DNA of 6,076 nt, taken from the NCBI GenBank assembly GCA_031288885.1, contig JAITQP010000160.1, forward strand, positions 1 through 6,076, read 5' to 3'. Position numbers and translations under genes: made by a program. A model generated the notes under the pieces. That model made no database searches. It saw only the letters and a program-made list of their open reading frames with translations, and was not told where the DNA came from. Each line of letters opens with the position of its first letter. Positions within the stretch are counted from its first letter, which is position 1. The DNA is from Prevotellaceae bacterium. GTDB lineage: Bacteria > Bacteroidota > Bacteroidia > Bacteroidales > UBA932. Positions 1 to 6,060 of this stretch are shown here, one piece after another.

Positions 1-362
1 CCGGCTATGCTGCTGACGCTGATGCCGCGGAAGTTTCCTATGCGCGCCAGCTGGTCTTCCACCTGCCGCTGCTTGCAGCGGAGCTGCTCGGGGTAGGGTA
101 AGGGCTGCCACTTGCAGCCTCCGCACACGCCGTAGTGCTCGCAGAAAGGCGCAACGCGCTGCGGCGACGGCGAAACGAGCCGCGTAACGTATCCCTCCAT
201 GAAGCTGCTGCGCCGCTTGCTCACCTGCACATCCACCACGTCGCCGGGCACGGCAAACGGCACAAACAGCGCCATGCCCTCAACGCGCGCTATGGCTTTT
301 CCCTCGGCGGCAACGTCGGTAATGGTTACTTGCTCTAAAAGGGGGAGATTTTTTTGCTTCAT
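1..362 (-). CDS. rlmD: 23S rRNA (uracil-C5)-methyltransferase, RlmD type, N-terminal part (3' end outside window)
   Basis: Reading the minus strand from an ATG at 362-360 gives 120 intact codons that run off the left edge. Residues about 5-65 look like the TRAM RNA-binding domain of the RumA/TrmA family (ADEGKAIAR-like stretch at 17-26, then a VPFAVPGD segment at 34-41). It is followed by C74-x5-C80-GG-C83-KWQ, the cysteine cluster that binds a 4Fe-4S cluster in RlmD. The fourth cysteine ligand, the SAM-binding motifs and the catalytic cysteine would lie beyond the window. Family members use SAM to methylate a uridine of 23S rRNA (U1939 in E. coli) at C5. Full-length members are about 430-480 residues, so roughly a quarter is visible. 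The related RlmCD/TrmA enzymes share the fold; the Cys cluster argues against TrmA. The exact uridine target is inferred. The gene is transcribed away from the nuclease gene, and a promoter box sits only a few bases upstream of the ATG. Confidence 0.9.
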   Translation of the reverse strand, partial: MKQKNLPLLEQVTITDVAAEGKAIARVEGMALFVPFAVPGDVVDVQVSKRRSSFMEGYVTRLVSPSPQRVAPFCEHYGVCGGCKWQPLPYPEQLRCKQRQVEDQLARIGNFRGISVSSIA

Positions 363-367
363 GGCTG

Positions 368-399
368 CAAATGTACGTAAAAATCTTTTATATATGAAA
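368..399 (-). promoter_or_regulatory. Bacteroidota-type promoter for the rlmD-like gene
   Basis: On the minus strand TACATTTG (375-368) matches the Bacteroidota -7 consensus TAnnTTTG exactly. A TTTC at 399-396 stands 20 bases upstream, where a TTTG-like -33 element is expected (one mismatch). The ATG begins five bases after the -7 box, so the transcript would have almost no leader. Box recognition is by eye; no transcript start is known. Confidence 0.5.
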
Positions 400-415
400 A
401 TCAGAAAAATGTCAA

Positions 416-423
416 TATCTTTG
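416..423 (+). promoter_or_regulatory. -7 box of a probable promoter for the DUF1016 nuclease gene
   Basis: TATCTTTG is an exact match to TAnnTTTG. Transcription would begin near 428-432, giving a leader of about 60 bases before the ATG at 492. No convincing TTTG -33 element is present at the expected distance, so the promoter could be weak or need an activator. It points away from the rlmD promoter about 40 bases to the left, making 363-491 a divergent control region. Confidence 0.4.
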
Positions 424-491
424 CATCCAAAATCAATTTGCACCCACTCTCAAAAAAAAGCAATGCTATTGATATAAACATAAATTATGAT

Positions 492-1682
492 ATGAGCAAA
501 GAACAGGAACGAAAACTCGGTAAAGTTGATATTAACCCTACTGAAATTCAGCAATCAAAAGAGCTGTACGATAAAATTGCCGTAATCGTTGAGCAAGCGC
601 GGCACAAGGCAGCTACTGCTGTCAATCTTGCAATGGTTTATGCCTATTACGAAGCGGGGCGCTACATTGTGGAAGATGAACAACAGGGCGAACAACGCGC
701 CGAGTATGGCAAAGCGGTACTCAAAGACTTGGCTGCCAAACTTAGCGGTAAGTTTGGCAAAGGGTTTTCTGTGGATAACCTTGAAAAAATGAAACGATTT
801 TATCTTTTATACACTCCTCGAATTTCCGCAACACCGTTGCGGAAATTACAAGCATTAGATAACCAAGAACATGAAATTCCTCCGACAATATCTGAAGAAT
901 CTCAGAAACCCGAAACGCAGCCTCATAAATCTCAAATTTGGGGGACAGCGTCTGCGAAACTCCAGTTTACACTCTCGTGGTCGCACTATTTAATTCTGAT
1001 GCGAATAAAAAACCCTGATGCTCGCCATTTTTACGAAATTGAGGCGACTGAACAGCAATGGAGCGTCCGCCACCTTGCTCGGCAGTGTGCCAGCAGCTTG
1101 TACGAGCGTTTGGCATTAAGCCGAAATAGAAACGAAGTGATGCGGCTTGCTAACGAAGGACAAACCATTGAAAAAGCAACCGACATACTGAAAAATCCTT
1201 TTACCTTGGAGTTTCTTGGATTGGAAGAAAAATCGGTTTACACTGAAACCGACCTCGAAAACTGTATTTTGAATAATCTGCAAAAATTTTTGCTCGAGAT
1301 GGGCAAGGGATTTCTCTTCGAGGCGCGACAAAAGCGTTTTACTTTTGATGAGGAGCATTACTTTTTGGATTTGGTATTGTACAATCGACTTCTGCAATGC
1401 TACGTATTGGTTGATTTTAAAACTCAGAAAGTCAAACATCAGGACTTGGGGCAGATGCAAATGTATGTAAATTATTATGACCGGAATATTAGAAAATCTT
1501 ATGAGCACCCAACAATCGGTGTTCTGCTTTGTGAAACAGCAAACCAAACTCTCGTAGAACTCACGTTGCCCCAAGATGCTAATATCTATGCTGCCCAATA
1601 CGCCCTTTATCTTCCTGACAAGTCGCTGATGCAGAATAAATTAAAAGAATGGATTGATGAATATAATAAAACCTGCTACTAA
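492..1682 (+). CDS. DUF1016/YhcG-family PD-(D/E)XK nuclease, stand-alone
   Basis: A protein of 396 residues from the ATG at 492. An in-frame TTG at 438 would add 18 poorly conserved residues just after the putative promoter; I prefer the ATG (MSKEQERKLG). No Shine-Dalgarno is visible, which is normal for this phylum. Residues about 25-107 match the DUF1016 N-terminal domain (VNLAMVYAYYEAGRYIVEDEQ, then AEYGKAVLKDLAAKLSGKFGKGFSVDNLEKMKRFYLLY). A variable linker follows at about 108-154. The YhcG C-terminal domain starts near 155 (FTLSWSHYLILMRIKNPD, FYEIEA, SSLYERLALSRN, FLGL). The nuclease core is visible: D293 in FLDLVLYN, D308-x-K310 in VDFK, and HQDLGQMQMYVNYYD at 316-330. The middle acid is Asp rather than the more common Glu, as in many relatives. 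Homologues are often found near restriction-modification and other defence genes, but the in vivo role is not settled. Here it stands alone among housekeeping genes, is more AT-rich than they are (42% against 57% GC in sampled lines), and ends overlapping the RNase Z stop codon. Transfer from elsewhere is inferred. Confidence 0.9.
   Translation: MSKEQERKLGKVDINPTEIQQSKELYDKIAVIVEQARHKAATAVNLAMVYAYYEAGRYIVEDEQQGEQRAEYGKAVLKDLAAKLSGKFGKGFSVDNLEKMKRFYLLYTPRISATPLRKLQALDNQEHEIPPTISEESQKPETQPHKSQIWGTASAKLQFTLSWSHYLILMRIKNPDARHFYEIEATEQQWSVRHLARQCASSLYERLALSRNRNEVMRLANEGQTIEKATDILKNPFTLEFLGLEEKSVYTETDLENCILNNLQKFLLEMGKGFLFEARQKRFTFDEEHYFLDLVLYNRLLQCYVLVDFKTQKVKHQDLGQMQMYVNYYDRNIRKSYEHPTIGVLLCETANQTLVELTLPQDANIYAAQYALYLPDKSLMQNKLKEWIDEYNKTCY
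821..847. repeat. Perfect 12-bp inverted repeat inside the nuclease gene
   Basis: AATTTCCGCAAC (821-832) and its exact complement GTTGCGGAAATT (836-847) are separated by three bases (ACC). It encodes RISATPLRKL, residues 110-119, the start of the variable linker directly after the conserved end of the DUF1016 N-terminal domain. In RNA it would form a stable hairpin with a three-base loop. No T-run follows, so it does not look like an intrinsic terminator. No second copy is seen in the window. Confidence 0.85.
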
Positions 1683-2596
1683 CTTTCCACCAAAAAAACT
1701 TTCCCATCTTCGGCGGCGCAGGTGTTTTCGAACACTGTTCGCGCTTCATCTACCAGCGCCTCCACATTTTTGTAGCGGGACGAAAAATGCCCGATGACGA
1801 GCTTCTTTACGCCGGCTTCACGGGCTATCTGCGCGGCCTGCAGGGCGGTGGCGTGCCCCCGCTCTACGGCAAAATCGCGCATGCTGTCGGCAAAGGTGGC
1901 CTCGTGGTAGAGCAGGTTTACCCCACGCACGCTCTGCGCAACCTCGCGGCAGGCCATGGTGTCGGCGCAGTAGGCGTAGGCGCGCGGCGAGTAGGGCAGG
2001 TAGGTGAGCTGCGCGTTCGGCACAACCTCTCCGCTGGGTAGCGTTAGGTCGGCGCCGTTTTTTATGTCCACAATGGCGGGGAAAGGCAGGCGGTACTTTT
2101 CTATGGCTTCCTTGAGAATGTTGCGCGGCGGCGTTTTTTCGCAAAATAAAAAGCCGCTGGTTGGCACTCGGTGGTGGAGCGGAAATGAGGCAATGGAGAG
2201 GTGTTTGTCCTCCAAAATAACCTCCTTTTGCTCGCAGCTCAGCTCGTGCACCGCAAGCTCGTAGGTTACTCCCTCGCCAAAGTAGCGCAGGTGACCGTCC
2301 AGTATTTGCTGCATTCCTTTTGGCGCGTGGATGTGCAGTGGTTTTTTGCGCCCCAGCATGCTCATGGTCGAAATTAAGCCGAAAATCCCCAGCACGTGGT
2401 CGGCGTGCAGGTGGCTTATGAGCAAATGGTCGATTTTGAGCATCGGCAGTCCGTATTTGCACAGCTGCATTTGCGCCCCTTCGCCGCAATCTACGAGGTA
2501 GTGGCAGTGGCATATGCTCACCAGCTGCGCCGAGGGAAATCGGTTAGCCGTGGGGAGAGCGGAGCCGCTGCCAAGTATGGTGACGGAGAAAGTCAT
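1679..2596 (-). CDS. rnz: Ribonuclease Z (tRNA 3'-processing endonuclease)
   Basis: A 305-residue metallo-beta-lactamase-fold enzyme of the usual short-form RNase Z length. It cuts the 3' trailer from tRNA precursors so that the CCA end can be present or added; it acts in the cytoplasm as a dimer with two zinc ions. Visible motifs: ILGSGSALPT at 7-16, the signature HLHADH at 62-67 (H62, H64, D66, H67), H141 in PLHHRVPTSGF, D212 in YCADT, H231 in YHEATF, H248 in ERGHAT, and H270 in GHFSSRY. All metal ligands and the catalytic Asp expected for the family are present. Residues about 150-180 form the region of the flexible arm that grips the tRNA elbow. The ATG at 2596-2594 is preceded by GGAGC on the plus strand (GCTCC on the coding strand), so there is no Shine-Dalgarno. 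It lies downstream of S1 but behind a terminator, so it probably has its own promoter. Its TAG overlaps the nuclease TAA. A broader phosphodiesterase role is possible, as known for E. coli RNase BN. Confidence 0.96.
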   Translation of the reverse strand: MTFSVTILGSGSALPTANRFPSAQLVSICHCHYLVDCGEGAQMQLCKYGLPMLKIDHLLISHLHADHVLGIFGLISTMSMLGRKKPLHIHAPKGMQQILDGHLRYFGEGVTYELAVHELSCEQKEVILEDKHLSIASFPLHHRVPTSGFLFCEKTPPRNILKEAIEKYRLPFPAIVDIKNGADLTLPSGEVVPNAQLTYLPYSPRAYAYCADTMACREVAQSVRGVNLLYHEATFADSMRDFAVERGHATALQAAQIAREAGVKKLVIGHFSSRYKNVEALVDEARTVFENTCAAEDGKVFLVES

Positions 2597-2605
2597 GGAG
2601 CTAAA

Positions 2606-2633
2606 GTATGATGTATGATGTATGAAGTATGAT
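2606..2633. repeat. Four tandem copies of a 7-bp unit upstream of the RNase Z gene
   Basis: The unit GTATGAT is repeated at 2606-2612, 2613-2619, 2620-2626 (last base A instead of T) and 2627-2633. It ends about 10 bases before the RNase Z start codon, reading on that gene's strand. The unit is seven bases, so a change in copy number would shift promoter or leader spacing by a non-helical step. Whether it varies between strains is unknown. Confidence 0.85.
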
Positions 2634-2653
2634 GCTTAAGGCAGCTTAAGCAT
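2632..2653. repeat. 9-bp inverted repeat with 4-base loop upstream of the RNase Z gene
   Basis: ATGCTTAAG (2632-2640), loop GCAG, then CTTAAGCAT (2645-2653) is a perfect inverted repeat. It abuts the 7-bp tandem repeat. No T-run follows on either strand, so it is more likely an operator, a leader hairpin or a small repetitive extragenic element than a terminator. Confidence 0.75.
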
Positions 2654-2672
2654 GCAATCTCAAATTTTAATC

Positions 2673-2712
2673 AAAAAAATCCCCTGCTTGTGCAAGACAG
2701 GGGATTTTTTTC
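2673..2712 (-). terminator. Rho-independent terminator of the S1 gene, symmetrical (could work on both strands)
   Basis: AAAAAAATCCCCTG (2673-2686) is complementary to CAGGGGATTTTTTT (2698-2711) around an 11-base loop that itself holds CTT/AAG. The GC core is CCCCTG/CAGGGG. Reading on the minus strand, the stem begins 19 bases after the S1 stop codon and ends in seven T. Reading on the plus strand it ends in eight T, so it could also stop transcripts coming from the left. Confidence 0.92.
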
Positions 2713-2730
2713 GTTAGGAAGAATATTAGG

Positions 2731-4836
2731 CTATTCTTTGGTTTCTGGGTTTGCGTCAGCTTCCGGTTTTGCGTCAGCTTCGGTTTCCGGTTTTGCGTCG
2801 GCTTCGGCAGCTGTGCTTACCTCGCTTGCCTCAACTTCCGGTTTTACCTCAACTTCCGGTTTTACCTCGGCTTCCGGTTCCGGTTTTACTTCCGGTTTTG
2901 CCTCCGGCGCTGGTGCTGCGGCAGCTTTCTCAGCCTCCTTTTTCTGTCCGGTGTTTTCCATTTCCGTTTTCAGGGCAGCCAATCCGGAGATATCGCCCAA
3001 GGTGGTTTTCTCCAGCGAAGCCTTTACCCGCTTTATGGCCTTTTGGGTGCTTTCGGCTTCCTCCTTGCGGCTCACCTCGTCGCCGTCGCGCTTGGCGTCT
3101 TCATACGTCCTGCTGTGCGAGAGGATAATGCGCTTGGAGTTTTTGTTGAATTCAATCACCTTAAAGGGCAGCTTTTCGTCGATTTTGGCAGGCGTTCCGT
3201 CCTGCTTCACGAGGTGCTTGGGGGTTACAAAGCCTTCCACGCCGTACTGCAGGGCGACAAGCGTACCTTTTTCCATGATTTCGGTAATGGTGCCTTCGTG
3301 TATGCTGTCAACGGTGAAGATTGTTTCAAATACGTCCCACGGATTTTCCTCAATTTGCTTGTGGCCAAGGCTCAGGCGGCGGTTTTCCTTATCCACCTCA
3401 AGCACTACCACCTCGAGCTCTGCGCCAATTTGCGTAAACTCGTTGGGGTGCTTAATTTTCTTCGTCCAGCTCAGGTCGCTGATGTGCACCAAGCCGTCCA
3501 CGCCCTCCTCTATCTCCACAAACACGCCAAAGTTGGTAAAGTTGCGCACCTTAGATTTGTGGTGCGAGCCAACGGGGTACTTCTGCTCAAAGTTTTCCCA
3601 CGGGTCGGGTTTCAGCTGCTTAATGCCCAGCGACATTTTGCGGTCTTCCTTGTCCAGCGTGAGGACAACGGCCTCCACCTCGTCGCCCACCTTGAGGAAC
3701 TCCTGAGCGCTCCTGAGGTGCTGCGACCACGACATTTCCGACACGTGTATCAGCCCCTCTACGCCCGGCGCAACCTCCACAAACGCGCCGTAGTCGGCCA
3801 TTACAACAACTTTTCCGTTAATTTTGTCGCCTACCTTTAGCTCGGGGTTGAGCGACTCCCACGGGTGAGGCGTGAGCTGCTTGAGCCCCAGCGCGATGCG
3901 CTTTTTGGCGTCGTCAAAGTCCAGAATTACGACGTTGAGCTTTTGGTCGAGCTTCACCACCTCGTCGGGGTGCGCCACGCGGCCCCAGCTCAGGTCGGTG
4001 ATGTGGATAAGCCCATCTACGCCGCCCAAGTCGATGAATACGCCGTAGGAGGTGATGTTTTTCACCGTGCCCTCGAGCACCTGCCCTTTTTCGAGCTTTG
4101 CGATAATTTCCTGCTTTTGCGCCTCAATTTCGGCTTCGATGAGCACCTTGTGCGACACCACCACGTTGTGGAACTCGGGGTTAATTTTGACCACCTTAAA
4201 CTCCATGGTTTTGCCAACAAAGATGTCGTAGTCGCGGATAGGCTTTACGTCGATTTGCGAGCCCGGGAGGAAGGCCTCAATGCCAAACACGTCAACAATC
4301 ATACCGCCCTTGGTGCGGCACTTGATAAATCCTTTGATGACCTCGTCGTTGTTGAGCGCTTCGTTTACCCTATCCCACGAGCGCAGGGAGCGCGCCTGCT
4401 TGTGCGAGAGCTGCAGCTGCCCTTTTTTGTCCTCCGTGTTTTCTACGTAAACCTCAACTTTGTCGCCCTCCTTAAAGTCGGGGTTGTAGCGAAATTCGTT
4501 AATGCTGATAACGCCTTCGCTTTTATAGCCAATGTTTACCACCACTTCGCGCTTGTTGAGCGTGATGATGGTTCCCTCTACAATCTCACCGGCGCCAACT
4601 TTTGAGAGCGTGTCCACGTACTTTCCGGTAATTGTGTTCTTGTCAGCATCGTACAGGTCTTTTTCGCTTTCAAAAGCATCCCAATCGAACTTTTCGATGT
4701 CGGCGGAAGCGTTTGTTACCTGCACCTTGGAGCGTAGCTCAATCGCTTCATCCTGAAAATCTTGAGCCGATTCTTTTTCGACGGCAACAATGGGCTGTTC
4801 CACATCTTGCACGTCCTCGTTTTGTTTTTCTATCAT
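2731..4836 (-). CDS. rpsA: 30S ribosomal protein S1
   Basis: A 701-residue protein with six S1 (OB-fold) RNA-binding domains at about 83-149, 163-230, 251-319, 336-406, 421-493 and 508-575. The middle repeats show the typical pattern G-x-V-x(4)-YGVF/AF, GVDGLIHITDLSW, HP-E, and K-R-LGLKQL (for example 255-320, 340-408, 427-495). Domains 1 and 2 are more divergent, as expected for the ribosome-docking end. S1 binds the small subunit and helps it load mRNAs, which matters in a phylum that makes little use of Shine-Dalgarno pairing. An N-terminal acidic segment (1-80) precedes domain 1. The tail at about 634-701 is a low-complexity Glu/Pro/Lys/Ala repeat. E. coli S1 is 557 residues; the excess is mostly the two ends. 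The start ATG at 4836-4834 has no Shine-Dalgarno and sits in an A/T-rich leader. It has its own promoter-like box upstream and a terminator downstream, so it is probably monocistronic. Confidence 0.97.
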   Translation of the reverse strand: MIEKQNEDVQDVEQPIVAVEKESAQDFQDEAIELRSKVQVTNASADIEKFDWDAFESEKDLYDADKNTITGKYVDTLSKVGAGEIVEGTIITLNKREVVVNIGYKSEGVISINEFRYNPDFKEGDKVEVYVENTEDKKGQLQLSHKQARSLRSWDRVNEALNNDEVIKGFIKCRTKGGMIVDVFGIEAFLPGSQIDVKPIRDYDIFVGKTMEFKVVKINPEFHNVVVSHKVLIEAEIEAQKQEIIAKLEKGQVLEGTVKNITSYGVFIDLGGVDGLIHITDLSWGRVAHPDEVVKLDQKLNVVILDFDDAKKRIALGLKQLTPHPWESLNPELKVGDKINGKVVVMADYGAFVEVAPGVEGLIHVSEMSWSQHLRSAQEFLKVGDEVEAVVLTLDKEDRKMSLGIKQLKPDPWENFEQKYPVGSHHKSKVRNFTNFGVFVEIEEGVDGLVHISDLSWTKKIKHPNEFTQIGAELEVVVLEVDKENRRLSLGHKQIEENPWDVFETIFTVDSIHEGTITEIMEKGTLVALQYGVEGFVTPKHLVKQDGTPAKIDEKLPFKVIEFNKNSKRIILSHSRTYEDAKRDGDEVSRKEEAESTQKAIKRVKASLEKTTLGDISGLAALKTEMENTGQKKEAEKAAAAPAPEAKPEVKPEPEAEVKPEVEVKPEVEASEVSTAAEADAKPETEADAKPEADANPETKE
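2734..2937 (-). repeat. Repetitive segment encoding the acidic Pro/Glu/Lys/Ala tail of S1
   Basis: On the plus strand TTCCGGTTTT recurs six times between about 2760 and 2900, and an 18-base unit CCTCAACTTCCGGTTTTA occurs twice in tandem around 2833-2868. The coding strand reads variations of K-P-E-V-E, K-P-E-A-E and E-A-D-A-K-P-E (residues about 646-698). The units are multiples of three, so gain or loss of copies would keep the frame. The segment is probably disordered and its length likely differs between relatives. Confidence 0.8.
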
Positions 4837-4881
4837 TATTTGAATGATCTTTATGGGTTAGACATTATTTTAACTATCGCT

Positions 4882-4899
4882 CCCTACTTTAAAATAGGG
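4882..4899 (-). promoter_or_regulatory. Small hairpin at the 5' end of the S1 leader
   Basis: CCCTA (4882-4886) and TAGGG (4895-4899) form a five-base stem around an eight-base A/T-rich loop. If transcription starts soon after the promoter box at 4911-4904, the hairpin lies at the very 5' end of the roughly 60-base S1 leader. S1 controls its own translation in E. coli; a comparable role here is only a possibility. Confidence 0.35.
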
Positions 4900-4903
4900 G
4901 CAG

Positions 4904-4911
4904 CAAAGGTA
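4904..4911 (-). promoter_or_regulatory. -7 box of the probable S1 promoter
   Basis: TACCTTTG on the minus strand is an exact match to the Bacteroidota TAnnTTTG box, followed by a leader of about 60 bases before the S1 ATG. No clean TTTG -33 element stands at the usual 19-21 base distance; the nearest candidates are TATG (22-base spacing) and TTTG (15-base spacing). Confidence 0.5.
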
Positions 4912-4950
4912 CAAAAATTGTAAACCCAAAATTCATATGCTGTCGCCGCG

Positions 4951-4962
4951 TTTGTTAACAAA
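4951..4962. promoter_or_regulatory. 12-bp perfect palindrome upstream of the S1 promoter
   Basis: TTTGTTAACAAA is a perfect palindrome in the 204-base gap between the isomerase and S1 genes, about 40 bases upstream of the S1 -7 box. That is a typical location for a dimeric regulator site. It could be chance in an A/T-rich spacer. The rest of the gap (4963-5040) shows no gene and no convincing terminator for the isomerase. Confidence 0.35.
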
Positions 4963-5040
4963 ACACAATATTTGGGCGCAAAATATATCCAACTTTTGGG
5001 CAGGTGGACGTAAAAGAGGGGGTATTTACCACGCAGCAAG

Positions 5041-6048
5041 CTACGTAGTGATGAAGGGCAGCAGGTCGCCCTCATCCACTATGCCGACCACCTTTCCGGC
5101 GGCGTTGACAACGGGCGCGTTGTCTATTCTCCGCTGGCTGATAATTTTTGCCGCCTCCACCGCTTTCATGGTGTCGGTTAGCGATATGGGCTGCTTGGTC
5201 ATGACCTCGGCAACGCAGCGCTGGAGCAGCGCGCTGTCCGTTTGCAGGTGGCGGCGCAAATCGCCGTCGGTGAAAAATCCGGCCAGCGTGCCGTCGCTGT
5301 TGACCACCGCCGTTGCGCCGCTTTTGGTTTTGGTCATTACCAGCAGCGCGTCCTTTACCGTGGCGCTGATGGGCACGGTGGGGTTGCGCTCGCCGCTCTG
5401 CATGATGTCCACAACGGTGCAGGTGAGCAGCTTGCCCAGCATGCCGCCCGGGTGGAAGAGCGCAAAGTGCTCCTGCTCAAATTTTTTGATTTTCATCAGG
5501 CAAATTGCCAGCGCGTCGCCAACGCCGAGCATGGCGGTGGTACTCGAGGTGGGGGCAAGGTTGTAGGGGCAGGCTTCGTGCATCTGCGGCAGCGTGATGT
5601 GCAGGGCGGATTTTTTTGCCAAATCCGACTGCGCGCTGCTGCTCATCCCAATGATGGTAATGTTGCGCTGGCGCAGGATGGGGAGTATTTTGTTGAGCTC
5701 GTCGCTATGCCCCGAGTACGAGAGCGCAAAAATCACGTCGTGCTCCGTTACCATGCCCAAGTCGCCGTGCAGGGCTTCGGTGGCGTGCACAAATATTGCG
5801 GGCGTGCCGGTGGAGGCGAGCGTTGCCGCAATTTTGCGCCCTATAATGCCGCTCTTGCCAATGCCCACCACCACCACGCGACCGTGGCACGTGGCTATGA
5901 CCTCAACCGTCTGCACAAAGGCGTCGTTCACCGCCGCCTCGCACGCCGCCAGCGATTGCACCTCCGTGCGTATAACGCCCAGCGCAATGCTTTTTACCTC
6001 CGCCGCGTCTATGTTCAGGCTTTCGATAGCTGTTTTTTTGTTTTCCAT
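5041..6048 (-). CDS. kdsD: D-arabinose 5-phosphate isomerase (KpsF/GutQ family, SIS plus two CBS domains)
   Basis: A 335-residue protein, close to the 328 of E. coli KdsD. It interconverts ribulose 5-phosphate and arabinose 5-phosphate, the first step of Kdo synthesis for the lipopolysaccharide inner core; cytoplasmic. The SIS domain (about 30-205) shows VVGIGKSG at 60-67, FVHATEALHGDLGM at 86-99, ALSYSGHSDEL at 108-118, EACPYNLAPTSSTTAMLGVGDAL at 158-180, and FHPGGMLGK at 198-206. K65, E117, E158 and H199 align with the K59, E111, E152 and H193 reported as active-site residues in E. coli KdsD, with a constant offset of six. H94 aligns with the metal-sensitive His88. Two CBS domains follow at about 211-268 and 280-333; they may sense a nucleotide or sugar ligand. 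The ATG at 6048-6046 has no Shine-Dalgarno. The E. coli paralogue GutQ has the same fold and activity; no sorbitol or capsule genes are nearby, so the Kdo role is the default inference. Confidence 0.94.
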   Translation of the reverse strand: MENKKTAIESLNIDAAEVKSIALGVIRTEVQSLAACEAAVNDAFVQTVEVIATCHGRVVVVGIGKSGIIGRKIAATLASTGTPAIFVHATEALHGDLGMVTEHDVIFALSYSGHSDELNKILPILRQRNITIIGMSSSAQSDLAKKSALHITLPQMHEACPYNLAPTSSTTAMLGVGDALAICLMKIKKFEQEHFALFHPGGMLGKLLTCTVVDIMQSGERNPTVPISATVKDALLVMTKTKSGATAVVNSDGTLAGFFTDGDLRRHLQTDSALLQRCVAEVMTKQPISLTDTMKAVEAAKIISQRRIDNAPVVNAAGKVVGIVDEGDLLPFITT

Positions 6049-6052
6049 CGCG

Positions 6053-6060
6053 TAAATTTA
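6053..6060 (-). promoter_or_regulatory. Possible -7 box for the isomerase gene
   Basis: TAAATTTA on the minus strand differs from TAnnTTTG only in the last base and lies four bases before the ATG. The window ends 16 bases further on, so the -33 region cannot be judged. If real, the mRNA would be leaderless or nearly so. Confidence 0.2.

Noticed and set aside
438..491. Start of the nuclease at the in-frame TTG at 438.
   Set aside because: It adds 18 residues with no family resemblance and a run of eight A, and would leave almost no leader after the putative promoter. The ATG at 492 fits better, though this is not proven.
821..847. The intragenic hairpin as an intrinsic terminator.
   Set aside because: No T-run follows on either strand and the reading frame continues through it into a conserved domain.
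1116..1598. Minus-strand frame of 160 codons inside the nuclease gene.
   Set aside because: It is antisense to the conserved nuclease domain, with no start signal and no recognisable family.
1818..2513. A 231-codon minus-strand frame overlapping the RNase Z gene.
   Set aside because: Same strand but another frame, Arg/Ala/Pro rich as expected for a frame shift in GC-rich DNA. The RNase Z motifs are intact in the true frame.
2690..3706. A long plus-strand open frame (338 codons) opposite the S1 gene, Ser/Ala/Gly rich.
   Set aside because: It is the reverse complement of the S1 tail and last domains. The frame stays open because of the repeats and codon bias; it has no recognisable domain, and the S1 reading is unambiguous.
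3043..4605. Two further long plus-strand frames (3043-3840 and 3865-4605) opposite S1.
   Set aside because: Antisense shadows of a well-conserved gene, with no domain and no promoter.
6010..6048. Run of seven A near the start of the isomerase coding strand as a phase-variation tract.
   Set aside because: The tract is short and the gene is a housekeeping enzyme; A-rich Lys/Asn codons at the N-terminus are common in this phylum.
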